Below, piece by piece: positions 11,972-25,316 of a stretch of 64,000 nt of DNA. The translations under genes were made by a program, and so were the position numbers. How positions within the stretch are numbered: position 1 is the stretch's first letter; every line of letters begins with the position of its first letter. The stretch comes from Dermacentor variabilis (Eukaryota; Arthropoda; Arachnida; Ixodida; Ixodidae): contig NC_134574.1 in assembly GCF_050947875.1 (NCBI RefSeq), positions 102,829,469 through 102,893,468 on the forward strand, given 5' to 3'. The notes under the pieces were generated by a model. The model did no database searches and was not told the origin of the DNA. It worked only from the letters and a program-made list of their open reading frames with translations.

Positions 11972-12024
<53 letters not shown>
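11972..12024. repeat. (TA)n microsatellite
   Basis: About 53 bp of alternating A and T, 54 bp after the head of the Ruka copy at 11692-11918. Confidence 0.98.
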
Positions 12025-12027
<3 letters not shown>

Positions 12028-14258
12028 GCTTTCCTCCATCCTTTCCCAACAATTTTGTTGTAAGTGGACTGCCGCCTTGCAAAGTCATTCTTGAGCTGCA
12101 CTTACACAACGCGTACGAGTATTGCCCGATCGCGCCCACCGGTATTGGGAACTAATCAGCGAAGAGGTCTCAGGTCAACAACGAGACGTTCTTATATAGG
12201 CAGACTCTCCAAGTCAGCCAGCTTTTTGTTTCTGTGGGCTCGCAACTCCCCCTCTCCCCGATGACATGGAAGCCTCGGGGCGTTGGATCGGGCGGGGGCA
12301 CGCAAGAGCTGCAGGAAATGCGCAGTTTCAGGGACGGCGCCTTATACACGCGCCGAGCGTCTGTCTACATGGAACAGCGGCTGCATCGCGCGACGACAAG
12401 ATGGGTTACGCCCCTCCCCCGACCGGAGTGAGACCCCGGCCTTGAACCGTGAAGACATGGTTCGCCGCCTTTCCAGCTCCAAGCGTCGGCACGGCGCATT
12501 CTATGTACTACAGCACCACCCAGTGGATCACTCACTCTCTCGTGAGCTTCCCCAACACCCCTTTTCTGGATTCCCCGGCACCCTGAGCCTTCTCCCTATA
12601 TTTGGTCCGGCGCGACCGTAAGGAAGGAAGAGGGAAAGAAAGGGGATGGAAGGGTTGCACGTCAGACAGACAGGTCCATCAGTCTCGAAGAAGGGGGTCA
12701 GGCGCACGCGTTGACGCCCCGGGCTCGCGCGCACTGGCTCGATATAAAGACGTGCAGTGTTGTGGAACGCTGTACGAGCCGCGTGTGTGAGGCAGTGGCC
12801 AAGCGGCGCGCGGAGAAAAGCATGGCGCCGAGTTTTTCGACGGCGGCCTTCTGGCGCGCTGGCTGTCGGCGACAGTGTTTGGAAGCAGACGAACTGACTT
12901 CTGGCTTGTGTTTAGCTGCGTGTGTTGTGTCCACTTGACTGAGGAAGATTCGAGAACGGGCTAGTTTAGTGAATCCTATACACACGAACATTCGTGCTTT
13001 GCACTTGGTGCCCTGTGTTCGCATACGCTTAGATCTGGTCTCTTAGTATTGTTTTGTTGTTTTTTTGCCCATAAATTTTAGCAAGTCAGTGTGACGGTCT
13101 CGACTGCAGACGACGAGTGTGCAGAAAGGATACATGTAAGCTTTGACAACGCTTGTTCAACTATAAATTGCGAGTACCGAAGAGTTAAAGCGCGCTGACC
13201 AAAACACCGTGAAAAGTCCAGTCTTTCGGCTGTTAAAAAATACATATATAGAACGAAGAAGATCATCTCGTGGTTCTTCTTCTCTGCCTTGAAGTCAGGA
13301 GTGCATGGAGGTGATGTATCTCTCTCTGCTATCTTCTTCTTTCTTGTTTTACGTTGTGGTCTATAAACTTCTCAATGGCGCAATAAGTTCCCGGGTACGT
13401 TATAACCATGTGTAATAGAACCACTGCAGCTTCGGGCTGGGGTAGTGATCGGCTTCTTCAGCAATGTTTGAGCCACACAGAAAGCCTAACCGCGGTTTCA
13501 CGCCTACTATACGTTGACCGAAGTAGATACTGTTACGCTATCCCTAAAAATGAGCGCACTTTTGGATTGCCGTGGCTGTTTTCCGCTTTATCTTCTCTAT
13601 AGGCGCCGTCTGCTTCGTCCATCTTGACAACAGACGACCGCATAGCAGACGAAAGCTTGTCGAACGCGCGCAGGGATACCGCGTTGCACCATTACGCGAG
13701 CTTCCTGCTGAATGGCGGACGGAAGCTCGCCAGCTTCCGCTGTACTGCACATATTTAGTGAAACAAAGCGTACAGAGTCCTCCCGCTCCCACCCGGCAGC
13801 AGTCGCGCACTTTTTCCAACCCCACGCCGACATCCCGCCAGAATGCTGCTGGCGCTGTGCAACCCTTTGGGCACCCGGCCTCCACTATACCCCCATCGCC
13901 CGTCCACTTGAATGACGCTTCGCAAACAAGGCGTTTTCGATCTGCCGCCGGAAAGCGGTTGCGAGGGAGGGGGGACCGTATATGCGACGTCTGCGTCTGA
14001 CGCCCACGCGAACGCCTGGCTCTGCAGGCTGCGTGGTGCTTGCGTGTATATGCGCGTCTATAGGACTGAGAGACGGAAAGCGCGATGCGAAAAGAAAGAA
14101 AAAGCGGGAGAAACGTCGGGAAATTTGGTCCGATGGTCACCACAGGTATCGCTTTTGCTTCGTTCTATCTTCTTACCCCCCCTCCCCCTCAAAGAAAAAG
14201 AAAAAGGAACAAATAATTGGGCAGTTTCGTCTTAAGGGATATAGCACGATCTAACGTG
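12025..14258. other. Intergenic, GC-richer, no gene recognised
   Basis: Contains TATA-like words at about 12190 and 12743 and several open frames of 60-200 codons, but none shows a known domain or convincing composition. 13570-14000 is open in several frames on both strands because of GC content. Confidence 0.45.
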
Positions 14259-14291
14259 TTCTTAGAACACCTCAGATGGATGTTCTAAGAA
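14259..14291. repeat. Perfect hairpin, 11-bp stem
   Basis: TTCTTAGAACA and TGTTCTAAGAA are exact complements separated by 11 nt. No T run follows. Function unknown. Confidence 0.75.
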
Positions 14292-14434
14292 AACGCTGGA
14301 GCGACGCGCTGGCGGCGACACAAACCAAGCAGGTTGGACACAGCACGTGAGGCAACTGTCGCTGGGCGGCAGAAACAGCGGGCCCGATCACTGGCAGCTA
14401 TTAGCCATCGCGCAATGCCAACGTAAATCTGGCA

Positions 14435-14570
14435 TTGGAGAGAGAGAGAGAGAGATGCAAATGAGAGAAAAGCAGGGAGGTTAACCAGAGGTAAAACCTC
14501 CGGTTTGCTACCCTGCACTAGGGGACGGGAAAGGGAAGATGGCGTAAAGGGGCCTTACGCCAGCTTGATC
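14435..14570 (-). mobile_element. LINE 3' tail fragment
   Basis: After a (GA)n run, the phrase AGCAGGGAGGTTAACCAGAG and then CTCCGGTTTGCTACCCTGCA matches the tail of the decayed LINE at 59175-59830 in the same orientation. No clear coding remnant lies upstream. Confidence 0.65.
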
Positions 14571-16153
14571 AGCAAGCTGCACTCCTTCGACGTTACGCGC
14601 GTTGCGCCTCAATCGTACTGGAGAGGAGACAGAGGGAAACGCTTCATCGTTCGTACATAGCTTGCAGTGCAAGTGACCCAAACGATGTCGGTTCTGCTCG
14701 GACCACTTTATGCATTGGCACTCTTTGGTCACACCGGACACTTGCACCAATAAAACCCATGTATCATCATCGTAATTATTTTTTTTATATACCAAACGGT
14801 GCGGTATATATAGTTTATTTTTCCGAGTAACGCCTGGGACCGCTGGCTTCGATCGCGGCGCGCGGACGCGTAATCATGCAGCCCTTTTCATTTTTAGTGC
14901 GTTTTTTCTCCATCTTATAATTCGGGAAAAATAGTTACACGAGACACATCACACTCGAAACAACTAAATCGGGTGCTTCAAAACGCGCTTATTACTTCTA
15001 TATCGAAATCCGCGTCCTCAGTTTAGTATTTAAAAAGATTGTCGCTTAATCTCATCTAATTAGCGATAGTTCTATTACGAAAAAAAAAATCCCCCTGGTG
15101 TACCACGTCACTGCTGACAGAACATCTTTGTTTGCGTCCTCGTATACTATATATCTTATTTTTTAAAGAGCTTGGTTATCGTTAGCCGGGACGCCCTGTA
15201 TAGCTGCTATCGCTATATAAACGATATTGCAAGGCTTGAAACGTAGCTAGTTCGCACATTCTAATACCTTGTAGCAAACACGTATTATCGGTAGTAGCTC
15301 GCTTATTCTTGTGGACCGTCACGAAACATTCAGCTTCGACCATTCGTGCGCTATCGGCGTATTCCGTGATTCCTTGCGCATATGTGGTGCGCATACATTC
15401 AAGCGCGTGCCCATTCACTCATTGCCGCGGTTGTCATAGAGTGGACGTAAGATTCCGTGCCAGTTGAAGGTAGATGTGTGTATATACTGCGCGCATAACG
15501 TACTATGACATGAAGCGGCACTGCTCCCTTTGTCATTGTTTAACCGGCGGTACTCACTCTTCCCGACGTTCCGGGGCTGAAGCACCTTCTTTGGAGGTTA
15601 GCGATACGACGTTGGCGGATGAGCAAATTTCTGTATCCTCGATGAAAGCCATACATCTCGAAGTGTCGGTAACTCGTGCGGACAGTTGCAGCAGCGGTCC
15701 GCAAACTTGGCCACACAGATTCATTCCATTCCTTCATATGTCAGTCACTATTTTTGCAGCCTACTGCTGCACACGTCTTCAATCCACACGATTCAATCCA
15801 GCGTGATTGGAGCACGTTAACGAAAATGCAGTCGCATTTCCGACAGCTGATCGCACAGAAGCGAGGTGGAAGCGGTAATAGTTTCGTATTCGTGCGCTGT
15901 CGCTGAGGCCACGTGCGGCGCACCGCCGACAGCGCCATCTCGTTTCTCTAGAACAAACTGCTCCGCAAAAAAGGGTCAGTATTATCAGCGAAGGCGACCC
16001 GACCACGCAATCTTAAGCATAACATTATACCTGTTCAACACTTTCGTGTGTAGCAGTTAATACTAATGGAATTTTTCGCATCGTCAGACCAATTTTCCTT
16101 TCGGGTACCTATCTAACCATATTTTGGGGGGCCGATCCCGAAGATTCAATTCA
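14571..16153. other. Intergenic, no gene seen
   Basis: Mixed composition with scattered stops in all frames; nothing recognised. Confidence 0.55.
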
Positions 16154-16195
16154 ATACAGTTTCCATACAGTTTCTATACAGTTTCAATACAGTTG
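16154..16195 (+). repeat. 11-bp tandem repeat, about 3.8 copies
   Basis: ATACAGTTTC plus one variable base is repeated at 16154, 16165, 16176 and 16187, the last copy incomplete. Confidence 0.9.
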
Positions 16196-18659
16196 ATACA
16201 GGATGTCTGCAAGGCGCTGCAAAAGGAGGCAACAATGCCTCCTTTTGCCGCGAATAGTGCATGCATTCGAAAAAAAATGTGGGCCTAATGTACGGAGTGG
16301 CTCTTTTCCTAATCCCTAACATGGCACCTGTCAATAAAAAGAAAGAAAACCTGTCAAATGTTACCAACTTCATTTTTCGATTCAATAGAATGCTACTGCC
16401 ATACTTGGAAAGTCGTCGTATAGGTGACTTGCAAGTGCCGAATTTTTAGCTTGTAAGCGCTGTTTGTCACTGGCCGACAGCCTTCTCTAAGGATATGTCC
16501 GATACTATACAATTGGCTGAAATATTCTCCTGCGAACAGTTCTAGCACAACAACTGTTCTGGACAACACCGGACTTGGTTGTTACTGCAGCAGCAATAAA
16601 TACCGCAGTAGCGACAATAATATCGCAAAATCAAAAGAAAGTGCGACTGTTAGAATAGTGAAATTACACTGAACAGTGAAACAGTGAGTTTTCAACGAAG
16701 AGGGACAGCTACGGGACCGTTCGGCAGATTTTAAAGCGACTGACTTTCTTTGTCTTCTCTCAGTCGTTCTCGCGGTTGGTCGGTGGTCGGAATCGACAAG
16801 GAAAACGTTCCCGTTCGTTCGTACTTTCCTTCCTTCCTTCACTCATTCCTAGTGCCTCGTAATCAAAACGTGGTTCTCACATATAAGACCACAGAATTCA
16901 ATTCCTTCACTCGTGCAATTCCCATATAGATTGGCGATCGTCGTCGCTGATTTTCGCACAACTTTTTTTTTTTTTTTGCCTCGTTCTTCAGATTTTTGTC
17001 TCTTTCCCGGGCTTGCGCATGTGCGTCGACCGTGGCACCGACGAGCGGGAAATCCGTCACCGTTTCGCTCGCCGCCCTCACTAGAAGCCGGCATCATAAA
17101 TTTAGATGCCCCGCCAGCGCCTGTCTTTCCACCGGTACACCGGGGAAGGACTGCAGCCATGACACTGTTCGGCAACGACGGTTACATCGCCCCGTTCAAG
17201 TTCTGTCACTCTGCTGCGCGCTGTCGTACGCCACTACCGGGACGGCGCCGAACTGCGTTTCTCGACCGCATCGTCCGGTGCCGCCGCTGCCCGAAGTCGA
17301 GAAGCCCACGACGAACGGGATCGCAGCTGGAGAGAGTGAGTCGCGGCTTCGTTCGCTTCCCGCGCATACACCGTGGAACGTTCCGTGGTCGATCCGGCGA
17401 TGTCGGCGATTCCGTCATTCGCTGCCGACGCAAATGTCCCGCGCTAGAACTTATTCGGCGAACCCACGAGCAGCTTCGCCGAAAGAAACGAAGCTGCGCC
17501 GGGTTGCGCGCCGCAGGTACTAGTACGTATCCTTGTTTTTTTTTTTTTTTTGTACGCCCGTGCATTCGATTGATGCAGAAGCATCAAACAACCCGTTGAG
17601 CGAAAAAGCCGGCGGCGCTCCGCAGCAGCGAAACGGCTGCAACGCCACGTCACGAACGTGCGCCTCGACGGAGCAGAGCGGGCCAATAAGAACACCAGCT
17701 GCCGCAGTATAGCGCGTCAAATGTTGCGTGAGGGTAGAGGGCGTCGCCGCGACGCCACGTCAGCAGCGCGCCTCGACGGAGCGGATACGGGAACGCGACG
17801 CCGCGTGCACACCCTGTTCTGGGTGGTTGTTTGTGTTATACGCGCGTTCCTGGTCCACGCAAGCTCTCACCTGCGTTCCAACTGCGCCTCGGTAAGGTTA
17901 AATCAAAATGCCCCATGCGTCTCAACGCGCTCGATCGCTTGCCCGCGAGGATTTCATTACTCAAAGAACCACTCAGCGGCGTTCAATTCGACATGAGTGT
18001 GTTTTCGAATTCACAACTCGTAAGAAGTGCTTAGGCGTCTTCGGTTTTCTTATAACCAGAGCGCGCGAGCACCGACTGCACGGCGTGTCTCAAGTTTGTC
18101 GGCCCGACTCGACGAACTTAATAAGGATTCTTCGCGATGAAGCAATACAACCGTTCGCGACATATGGATGCAAAAGAAACGGGGGGGGGGGCAATCCGAG
18201 GCCAATATCGGGACGATAAGCGCCTTAGATAGCGTCCTCAGGTATGCTGTAAATCAAATAAAGTATACATAGTTTTCATAGACGTCATTGTGCCTGACAT
18301 CCTGGGGTACTAACACGCCGAGAACCTGCGTTACAAACCAGAAAAGTAACAGCACAACCGAACTCCGAGTGTTATTCTTCTTTCTTTTTTTTTTTGCTTC
18401 TCGGATATTGTAAAACGAACACGACTGTTTATGTTCTTGGTTGTGCGAAAATGTAAAAAAAAATTGACGCAGGTAATGGCAAATGTCACTTTCGGTGTGG
18501 CCCTCACATTTCCATCTGATAAAAGGAATGGCATGCATAGAGAACTCAGTTGTCACTGAAGTGCGGAAACGCGCCGGTACACGTTCCTTGCTCTGCAAGG
18601 GTTAAGTATACACAAAAGAATTGCCGTTGTCGAAATCCGTGACCTTGCGGCGGCCTCGC
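16196..18659. other. Intergenic, GC-rich part at 17000-17800, no gene recognised
   Basis: The longest frame (16913-17599, +) opens through a T run and has no recognisable domain. A short phrase (CGACGCCACGTCA ... CGCCTCGACGGAGC) is repeated at about 17642 and 17750. I cannot support a coding call. Confidence 0.45.
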
Positions 18660-18689
18660 GTTGATATGACACGGCGGCGTCATATCAAC
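18660..18689. repeat. Perfect hairpin, 11-bp stem and 8-nt loop
   Basis: GTTGATATGAC and GTCATATCAAC flank ACGGCGGC. Confidence 0.75.
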
Positions 18690-19321
18690 CGTCGTTCTGC
18701 GGCTTTACCGGCTTATGCACTGTATAGGCCTCCTCGTGCCGTAAGAAGGTATAGGATTTCACTGCTGCGGGGGCGAGTGTAGATCGCTATAGTATAGCAC
18801 TGATAGAGAGATGGCGCTTTATTTGAAATCTGACAGGTTTACAAGCGTAGAAGAGTATTCTCCTATATGCTGTTTCTATATATGTTCCTATATGCTTCTA
18901 TAGGGCCGAGAAAAATCCTAGGAGCAATTGTAATCGACGTCGACTTTATATTTATCTCCACACACTCCGTTTATGGCAACGTTGCGCTAGGCGGTTACCC
19001 GAATAGGTGGTGTCCAAATGCGCGGGTCAGCGACGGCGATCTCTGCATATTTGTGAAGCTTATGCCAAAAAGCCGCGCTTTTTCTTGCTGACCGTGCGCG
19101 CGCGCCGGAAGTGATTGCGGAGGCGCCGGAAACACGTCATTGACGCCTTGTTTTCGACGCTATCTCTTGAGCGGCACATCTGGAGTGCTGCTACTCGGGA
19201 CTCTCAAATTAGGCGCGGCACGAGTTGAATGCGCGGCATTATAGGAACGTGCACATATATGGTCGCACCGCTGCACGAATGGATATGCTTTTTCGCAGGC
19301 TCTTGGCACATCTAAGGAGTT
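18690..19321. other. Intergenic, no gene seen
   Basis: Nothing recognised; short frames only. Confidence 0.55.
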
Positions 19322-19591
19322 CACTCTAAAAAAAAAAAAAAATGTTTACGCCAGTTGAGTTGTATTTTGTCCCCAAACGATAATTGTAATCTGTCTTGCC
19401 TGCATTTCCTTTCTTCAGCGCTGCGAGCCCGGTACTTCCTAATCACTGCTTGCGCGTTATCAGCATGACGCAGCATTCTCGACAGGAAAGTAGCGAGTGC
19501 CGAGTTTTCAAGAGAGGATCCGCCAGCAAGGCAGATGACGATTATTGCTTGGGGACAAGATAAGCCCCAAAGGATGTAAACTTTTTTACTG
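19322..19591. mobile_element. Foldback MITE-like element
   Basis: The ends are diverged inverted repeats. The left arm carries TTTGTCCCCAAACGATAATT and a CTGTCTTGCCTGC word; the right arm carries GCAAGGCAGATGACGATTAT then TTGGGGACAAGATAAG and ends in GTAAACTTTTTTAC. No coding capacity. The same arms flank the element at 25705-25949, so this is a dispersed non-autonomous family. Confidence 0.75.
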
Positions 19592-20369
19592 TCCAGTGTC
19601 TCTTATATATTCGCAAAACTGTGCGTCATACGTATTTATGGAGTTGTTGCTTATAGTCGTGCTGTTGGACATCCCCGCGTCGTGTTGGATTTCCGGCGAC
19701 CGAGTGTGATAAAACCACAGCCAGTCTATACGCTTATCAAGCACTAAGAACTTCTGGCCGTTCATTTCCTGCGCATGCGACAAAGTCCCTTTTTTTTTTC
19801 TTTTTTTTTTCTTTTTCTTGTGATAGCGTTGTAGGCAGGCTTCATCCACTTTCAGGGCATCACCGCCTGGCCTAAATATGTGGCCCCGTCCCGGATGCCG
19901 TGCACTCTGCCACAGTGCTAGCTGTAACGACGAAAGAATGCGAGGAATTGGCACGTGGCGCGGGTGCTAGAGTTTCAGGGAGCCGCCTTTGAACGAGACA
20001 ATTGCGCGAGTCATTAAATGAAGCGCGATGGTAGCCTAATGTTCGGACCATTGGGATGCACAACTGGAAGACAGCTTCGATACTATCCATCGGTCACGCA
20101 TGTAATTATAGTTAGATTTCATAAATAATATAATACATATAACAGACAAATTTTATATACATCGAGGTCGTCGCTTTTGAGGTCGAGTGGTTGGTGTCCT
20201 CGTTCCAGGACTCCAAGGCTGCTCGATGAGTTCGCTGGACGAACGCTTCTTGGCCCGCCCAGAGTATTGGCGGTTGGCTGTGCCTCCCGTGCGCCGCCCA
20301 AATGACATGCTATACGCGTCTTTTTTTTTTTCACGCACATTTGTACCCGCTCTTCTTTCCTTATTAACT
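19592..20369. other. Intergenic, no gene seen
   Basis: No recognisable domain or repeat apart from T runs. Confidence 0.5.
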
Positions 20370-20450
20370 TTACCTTGCCATAGTGCAGGGTAGTAAACCG
20401 GAGGCTTTAACTTTGGTTAACCTACCTGTCTTAATCTCATTTGCATGTTT
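20370..20450 (+). mobile_element. LINE 3' tail fragment
   Basis: TGCAGGGTAGTAAACCGGAG and GGTTAACCTACCTGTCTTAA are the complement of the tail seen at 14435 and 59175, so this copy lies on the plus strand. Confidence 0.6.
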
Positions 20451-22145
20451 CTCTACGGGTCTTTATGTGGACGTGGAACACGAGATGTGGAAGAGTGTTT
20501 AGGACGTGCGTCGCCTCACCGGGGGCAGATGCCGCCATAGTTAGTGGGTCTATTTTGCTGTGTCTGTGTAGGTTTGGGAATTGGTTGTTTTTACAAGTGC
20601 GAGAGCTACTGCCTCTTCTATGCTGAGTATTTTTGTTGTTGCTGTTGTTGTTGTTGTTGTTTTTGTGTGCGAGGGGAGGATACATCTTGTGGTTGAACCG
20701 CTGGATCTCGAGGCGGTAGAAGGTGTAACATTTCTCGAAATTATACATCTCTAGCTGCGCTCTTAGCTCTCGGCTTGTGAACCAACATTGACTCCTACCC
20801 TTCCCCCCCCCTTTTTTTTTTCTCTCGCAATTACCTTCGCTACGTTGCGTGCATGTATATGTGCCAATACCGCCCGTAAAGGGCCAATTGTGGGGGTACT
20901 GAGTCACACATTTTAGATATTTCGGAGCAGAAGCGCTTTAAAAGATTCAAACGAAATCTAGTTTTCGAATACGATTGTTTTCAAGATTTCATTATAATCG
21001 ACATAATAGCGAAATTTAATTTGTTAGGAATTTGTTGTTGGTCACGAAAATTGTGCCTGCGAAAACGCATAAATCATATGCGCTATAGCGCGGCATACTA
21101 ATAAAGGGGGGGGGGGGGGGGAATCCCCATGGTCGCCTTATCAGCAGCATACTACGTCACGCACGACGTCATACATTCGCGGAGACACAGCTGCGCCGGC
21201 GAATCGTTTTGAAGACATGGTGGCCGTTAAACCGAGCTCTGACGCCAGCTGGGATATGCATTTGCAGCTGGCTCTTTCACTCTTACTTTTCTGGGAGCGT
21301 TTGCCACGCGGACGCCATAAAGTCCCGGAACCTAGCCATAGGCAGCTTCGCTGTAAAATCGAACTTTCGAAGCCCTGTATCTACATGCTTGACTTCACAA
21401 ACGAGTGGAAATTGATAACGAGTCTTTGTGAGATGGCATTAGCATGGCTGCGTTTCTCAAAGCTGATCCTCCTCGTTACATTGTAGAAAGGCAGCTGACT
21501 CCGACGGCATGCACACGGCCCAAGTCGGTCGTCTGTGATCATCCGCTGATAAGGTGGTACAAGATATAATGCAGCGCAAGGTTCAGTCATGGCCGGCCAT
21601 CTGGCTTCGAAATGCAGCGCCTGACAGCTCTATCGCCGCAGTGGGCGGATGGCTGCGTATATAACGCGTGTTTGACGAGCGTGAGAAACTCGATAAAGCG
21701 CAACTCGGTCTTCTTGGAAGGGCGGAAACGTGATCTTTTTTTTGCAGGACCGACTCGTGTGGGTCTATCGTAGTTGGCTCATGGCTACAGGAAAACTACC
21801 GGGCGCTCCGAGACGAAGGACGACACGCAGCGAAGCGTCTCTGTGATTGCGCTTTCACTTGTATCGTGGCACTTTGAAGCGCTGCCTTTATTTTTCGTGA
21901 CGTCGAAACTGCGAAGCTTCGCATTCGCAAGCCACCGGCCGGACATTTTGGCGAATGATATATTGAACAACACGATTGTACGGCGTCTGCTGTTCTAGAA
22001 CAGATTTTGTGCTCAGACTTCCGCGGCTCCGAATTCAAGAAGATATTATAGTGTGAGCATGTGACTTCACTACTTTAACGCCGCGCATATTTTCCTTACT
22101 TAACACACGCACGCACACGCACGCACAAATCGGTTAAGCGTAGAA
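20451..22145. other. Intergenic; (TGT)n and G runs
   Basis: Contains a (TTG)n run at about 20632-20662 and a long G run at about 21105-21121. A TATA-like word lies at 21655. No gene recognised. Confidence 0.5.
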
Positions 22146-22260
22146 TCAGTTCAAAGAATAGGAGCACGTAGAAAAAAAAAAAAACAGGACTTTATATAGA
22201 CGCTTCGGCCGGGGTCCGCCCTTCATCAAGAGTACGATTGGAAGCACACCGAGTTCAATT
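22146..22260 (-). mobile_element. Penelope-like element 3' end (candidate)
   Basis: On the minus strand the order is CTTGATGAAGGGCGGACC, CCGGCCGAAGCGTC, AAAGTCCTG, a T run, then CTACGTGCTCCTATTC. This arrangement (TGATGAAG ... GAA-CGTC close to the end) is the conserved 3' region of Penelope-like elements, where hammerhead ribozyme motifs occur. Here one core base departs from the ribozyme consensus (UUGAUGA instead of CUGAUGA), so activity is unlikely. No reverse-transcriptase frame was recognised further inside, and the inner boundary is not defined. Confidence 0.5.
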
Positions 22261-23167
22261 TGCAAATGTTTCTCCGTAAAAATAGGGGGGGAAGCGAGGG
22301 AAAGAACAAAAAACGTGAATGCAAACTTTAAAAACGCGCACGTGTACAAAACAGTGGCATTAAAAAAAAAATCCCCGAAGGAAAGCAAACCAGATAGGGA
22401 GTCTGAATAACACACGCGTTTTACAGGTGCACATTCAGTCTTGTCCACGAGGTAGGAAAGACCATGTCTTAAGCCACTGGAATGCATACGTATACGTGCG
22501 ACAGGGGACGTGCTAACAATAGGGGCTTGCGAGAGGTCGCAGCTTCCAGAAGAGTGTTCCCTTTTTCCTTTCTTTGAAGAACCGCGCGAAAAGCGGGAAC
22601 AATTGTCGCCGCCTTGCCGCAATAAGGTTAGAAATAATAGTCGAGTGCTCGGGGACCCGCCTTTAACCGCCGTGTCGAGCGATTCTCGCGATTTCGTCCT
22701 CCCATCCCCACGCGTAGCCGCTTTTGTGCGTTCCCGAACATCACCTCCTATAGACAAGTGGCCCGGACCGTCATTACTTGTGCTCGAAGACGACTCCGGC
22801 GTGCTTTTGATGGGCGCTCGTGTCACTTATGCTCCTCCGATTGCATGCAGCTGCGGCGTCGACCACGCACGTGGTCTGTCGGCCGAAGGTCTGCAATCCT
22901 TAAAGCGAAATCCTTTGCAGTAACCGCGTCGGAAACGAGTTTCGCCATCGCCAGCAATCTGAACTTCTTTCGAGCGCAGTAGCGCCTTAGCCGTTACTTT
23001 CTTTTTTAAGCCATGCTTTTTTTTTCCAATGCCAAGCGTTGTCGATTACCGAGAACGCAATCGATGTCTTCTTTGCAGCGGGGACGAGTCAACGGATAAG
23101 CGACCAAAAAGACGGCGGGGCGCGCGACGGCGGTTGCTCTTTCGTCTCCATTGCCGAGGCGCGCGGG
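22261..23167. other. Intergenic, no gene recognised
   Basis: A long minus frame crosses 22146-22826 but it is interrupted by homopolymers and shows no domain. It may include inner parts of the element ending at 22146. Confidence 0.45.
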
Positions 23168-23346
23168 AGTAGCAGTAGTAAAGCTTTATTAAGAAAGGAA
23201 GTGAGGGAGAAGGGGTCAATGGGCGGCTCCGTTAGTCCAGGGCTCCACTGGCCTTGGCCGCCCGCTGGACTTGCTGGAGGAGCTTCTTCTCCACCCCCGG
23301 GTCAGAGCTGGCGAGCTGTATACCTCCCGCTGCTCAGCTAATAATT
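23168..23346 (-). pseudogene. LINE ORF2 C-terminal end and 3' tail
   Basis: Minus-strand frame reads LASSDPGVEKKLLQQVQRAA then KASGALD and a stop, followed by a short 3' UTR and a sense AATAAAGCTTTACTACTACT tail (complement at about 23175-23195). The C-terminal QQVQRAAKASGALD type is typical of tick LINEs. Strongly 5'-truncated. Confidence 0.75.
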
Positions 23347-25316
23347 GTTGTTTGTGTTGGGCTGAATAGCTAACTCAGGCGGGACATTCTTTCAGGGGCA
23401 CGCGGGAGACTCGGTAGAAGATGGCGAAAGGATTGTGCGGCCGGCATGCGCGGCGAGGTTGGGAAATTTGTACGTATAGGGGGTGCGCGTGAATATGCCG
23501 AAACTTTCGGGTAGCGAATCGTATATACGTACCCGATTCGAGGGGCCTCTATACATTCGTAAGCACCGATACTTTCTTTTTTTCTTCGAATATCTTTAGA
23601 ACACTTCAAATCGCCAACTGCGCCGTGAATTCGAACCTGCCGGCCATATATAGTAGGCATAAAACGCGAGAAGCTACGCAAATGGGGCAGGCTATGTATG
23701 CCCCACCCCCCCCTCTCAGCGGGTCAGACTTCGGCTAAGTCGATGACATTCGCACTCACCTATATGAGTCCAGAACATGCGAATAACATGCTTGTTTGCT
23801 TCGAATGTTGAGTTGTTAGAGGAGAAAAAAAAGCCGGTTCGTACAGCGGTGTAGTGAAATGGCGAAAAAAAAAAAAAAAACCTTGCTACCAATGAGGTTA
23901 GAATATGCGATGCGAAGATCGATGATGATAGCAGCAGTTCGTTATTCGAAAACATATTCGTTAGCTCGAACCAAATCTGTCACGGTTTGATTCGGATTCG
24001 ATTCCTTCTGCAAAAATTAGTATTCGCAGGTCCCTAAATATAGCTGGAATCGGCAGGGCATATCTGTAGAATGAACTCGGCTGACGCATAACGGGGCTGA
24101 TTGGGATGAAGCCTTCACCCTTGGGTGGGCATAAATCACATTTCACATTTCAAATCACATAAATCACATAAACAGCGCTTGTGTCTCGTCCTTGGTACCT
24201 TGTGGTTGCATGTGTTTGCGCTGTTACAATTTTTATGTCAAGTATGCACCGACTCGCCCAGAAAGAAGTTTTAATAAATCACACCGGACGACGACAGAGA
24301 CATGCGTATCGCAGTCTCGATCCCGCTGACGCAAATCCACGTGTCGCTCGTGCGCAACGTCAGGCTTCGCGAGCTATAGAGCCGCCGCTTGAAAGATTTC
24401 TGCGGCGCGGCGGCAGGATTCGCGGGGGCGGCGAGGTTCGGGCAAGTTGGAAGTTCATCGCGGCGGCAGAGCGGCAGCATCGCTTCCGAACGGCATCGCC
24501 TCGACACGTGAACAGTGGAGGACTAGAGCGGAAAAGCCTGCGCATAGGACGATGTTTATTTACTTGCTATACGCGTGGTATACGGGCAACGTCCCAAGAG
24601 AGCTTTTCAACGAATTGCTAAGCGCAGGATACCCATCTATAAAATAAAAAAAAAAAATTGAGAGGGAGGGGCAAAGCAATGCTTATGTTGGTAGTCGCAA
24701 ACTGCCGAAACTGGGCTGAAAGTCCCGTGTTTTTTTGCCGGCAACATTGCTATTCGCGGCGCCGCGCCGCCGTTCGCTCCGTTCGCTCAATCTCTTGCAT
24801 GTGAAACTGGCTTTACGCGGCGGCTATGCGTGAAGGGTGATTCACGAAAGTGAAGATGGATTAAAGTCGCACTGGTGGAGGCAATCGGTCACCTGCATTG
24901 ATTAGTTAGACTTTGGATATGGTTACTATGAGTAATTTTGTTTCGTCACCTTATGGTAGCCGGTTTTAGAGGGGATATTCGTTACGTACATCCATTTGTC
25001 CGTCACGTGCGTACATCTACGGTGTTCCCTAGGCTGTTAGGATTCTTAACTAGCGCTTTCCACTTTTGTGTGCGCAGTTTCCTATGTCCAGCCTTTTCCA
25101 CTGTGGCGTTTTCTTCTTGTTCTTGTGCTTTTCATTTTTTTTACGCAATCTACAATTCATATGTTTGGAAACAGACTAAAGCTCCATAAAAACGCAGATG
25201 TTTAGACCGTTCCTTCATAGCGCAATCGCAAGGAAAACGGCAGGACGAGTGCTGTCGTCTTCTTTGTCATTGACCGCGTTCTTGTTTGTTTTTCGCACTT
25301 CATTAGGTTTTTGTCA
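23347..25316. other. Intergenic, no gene recognised
   Basis: Contains an A run at about 23863, AT-rich repeats near 24130-24175 and scattered short frames. Nothing shows a domain. Confidence 0.5.

Noticed and set aside
13544..14143. 199-residue minus frame and 142-residue plus frame
   Set aside because: GC-driven open frames without domain or splice support.
16913..17599. 228-residue plus frame
   Set aside because: Begins in a non-coding-looking area, includes homopolymer-encoded Phe runs, has no domain and competes with equal frames on both strands.
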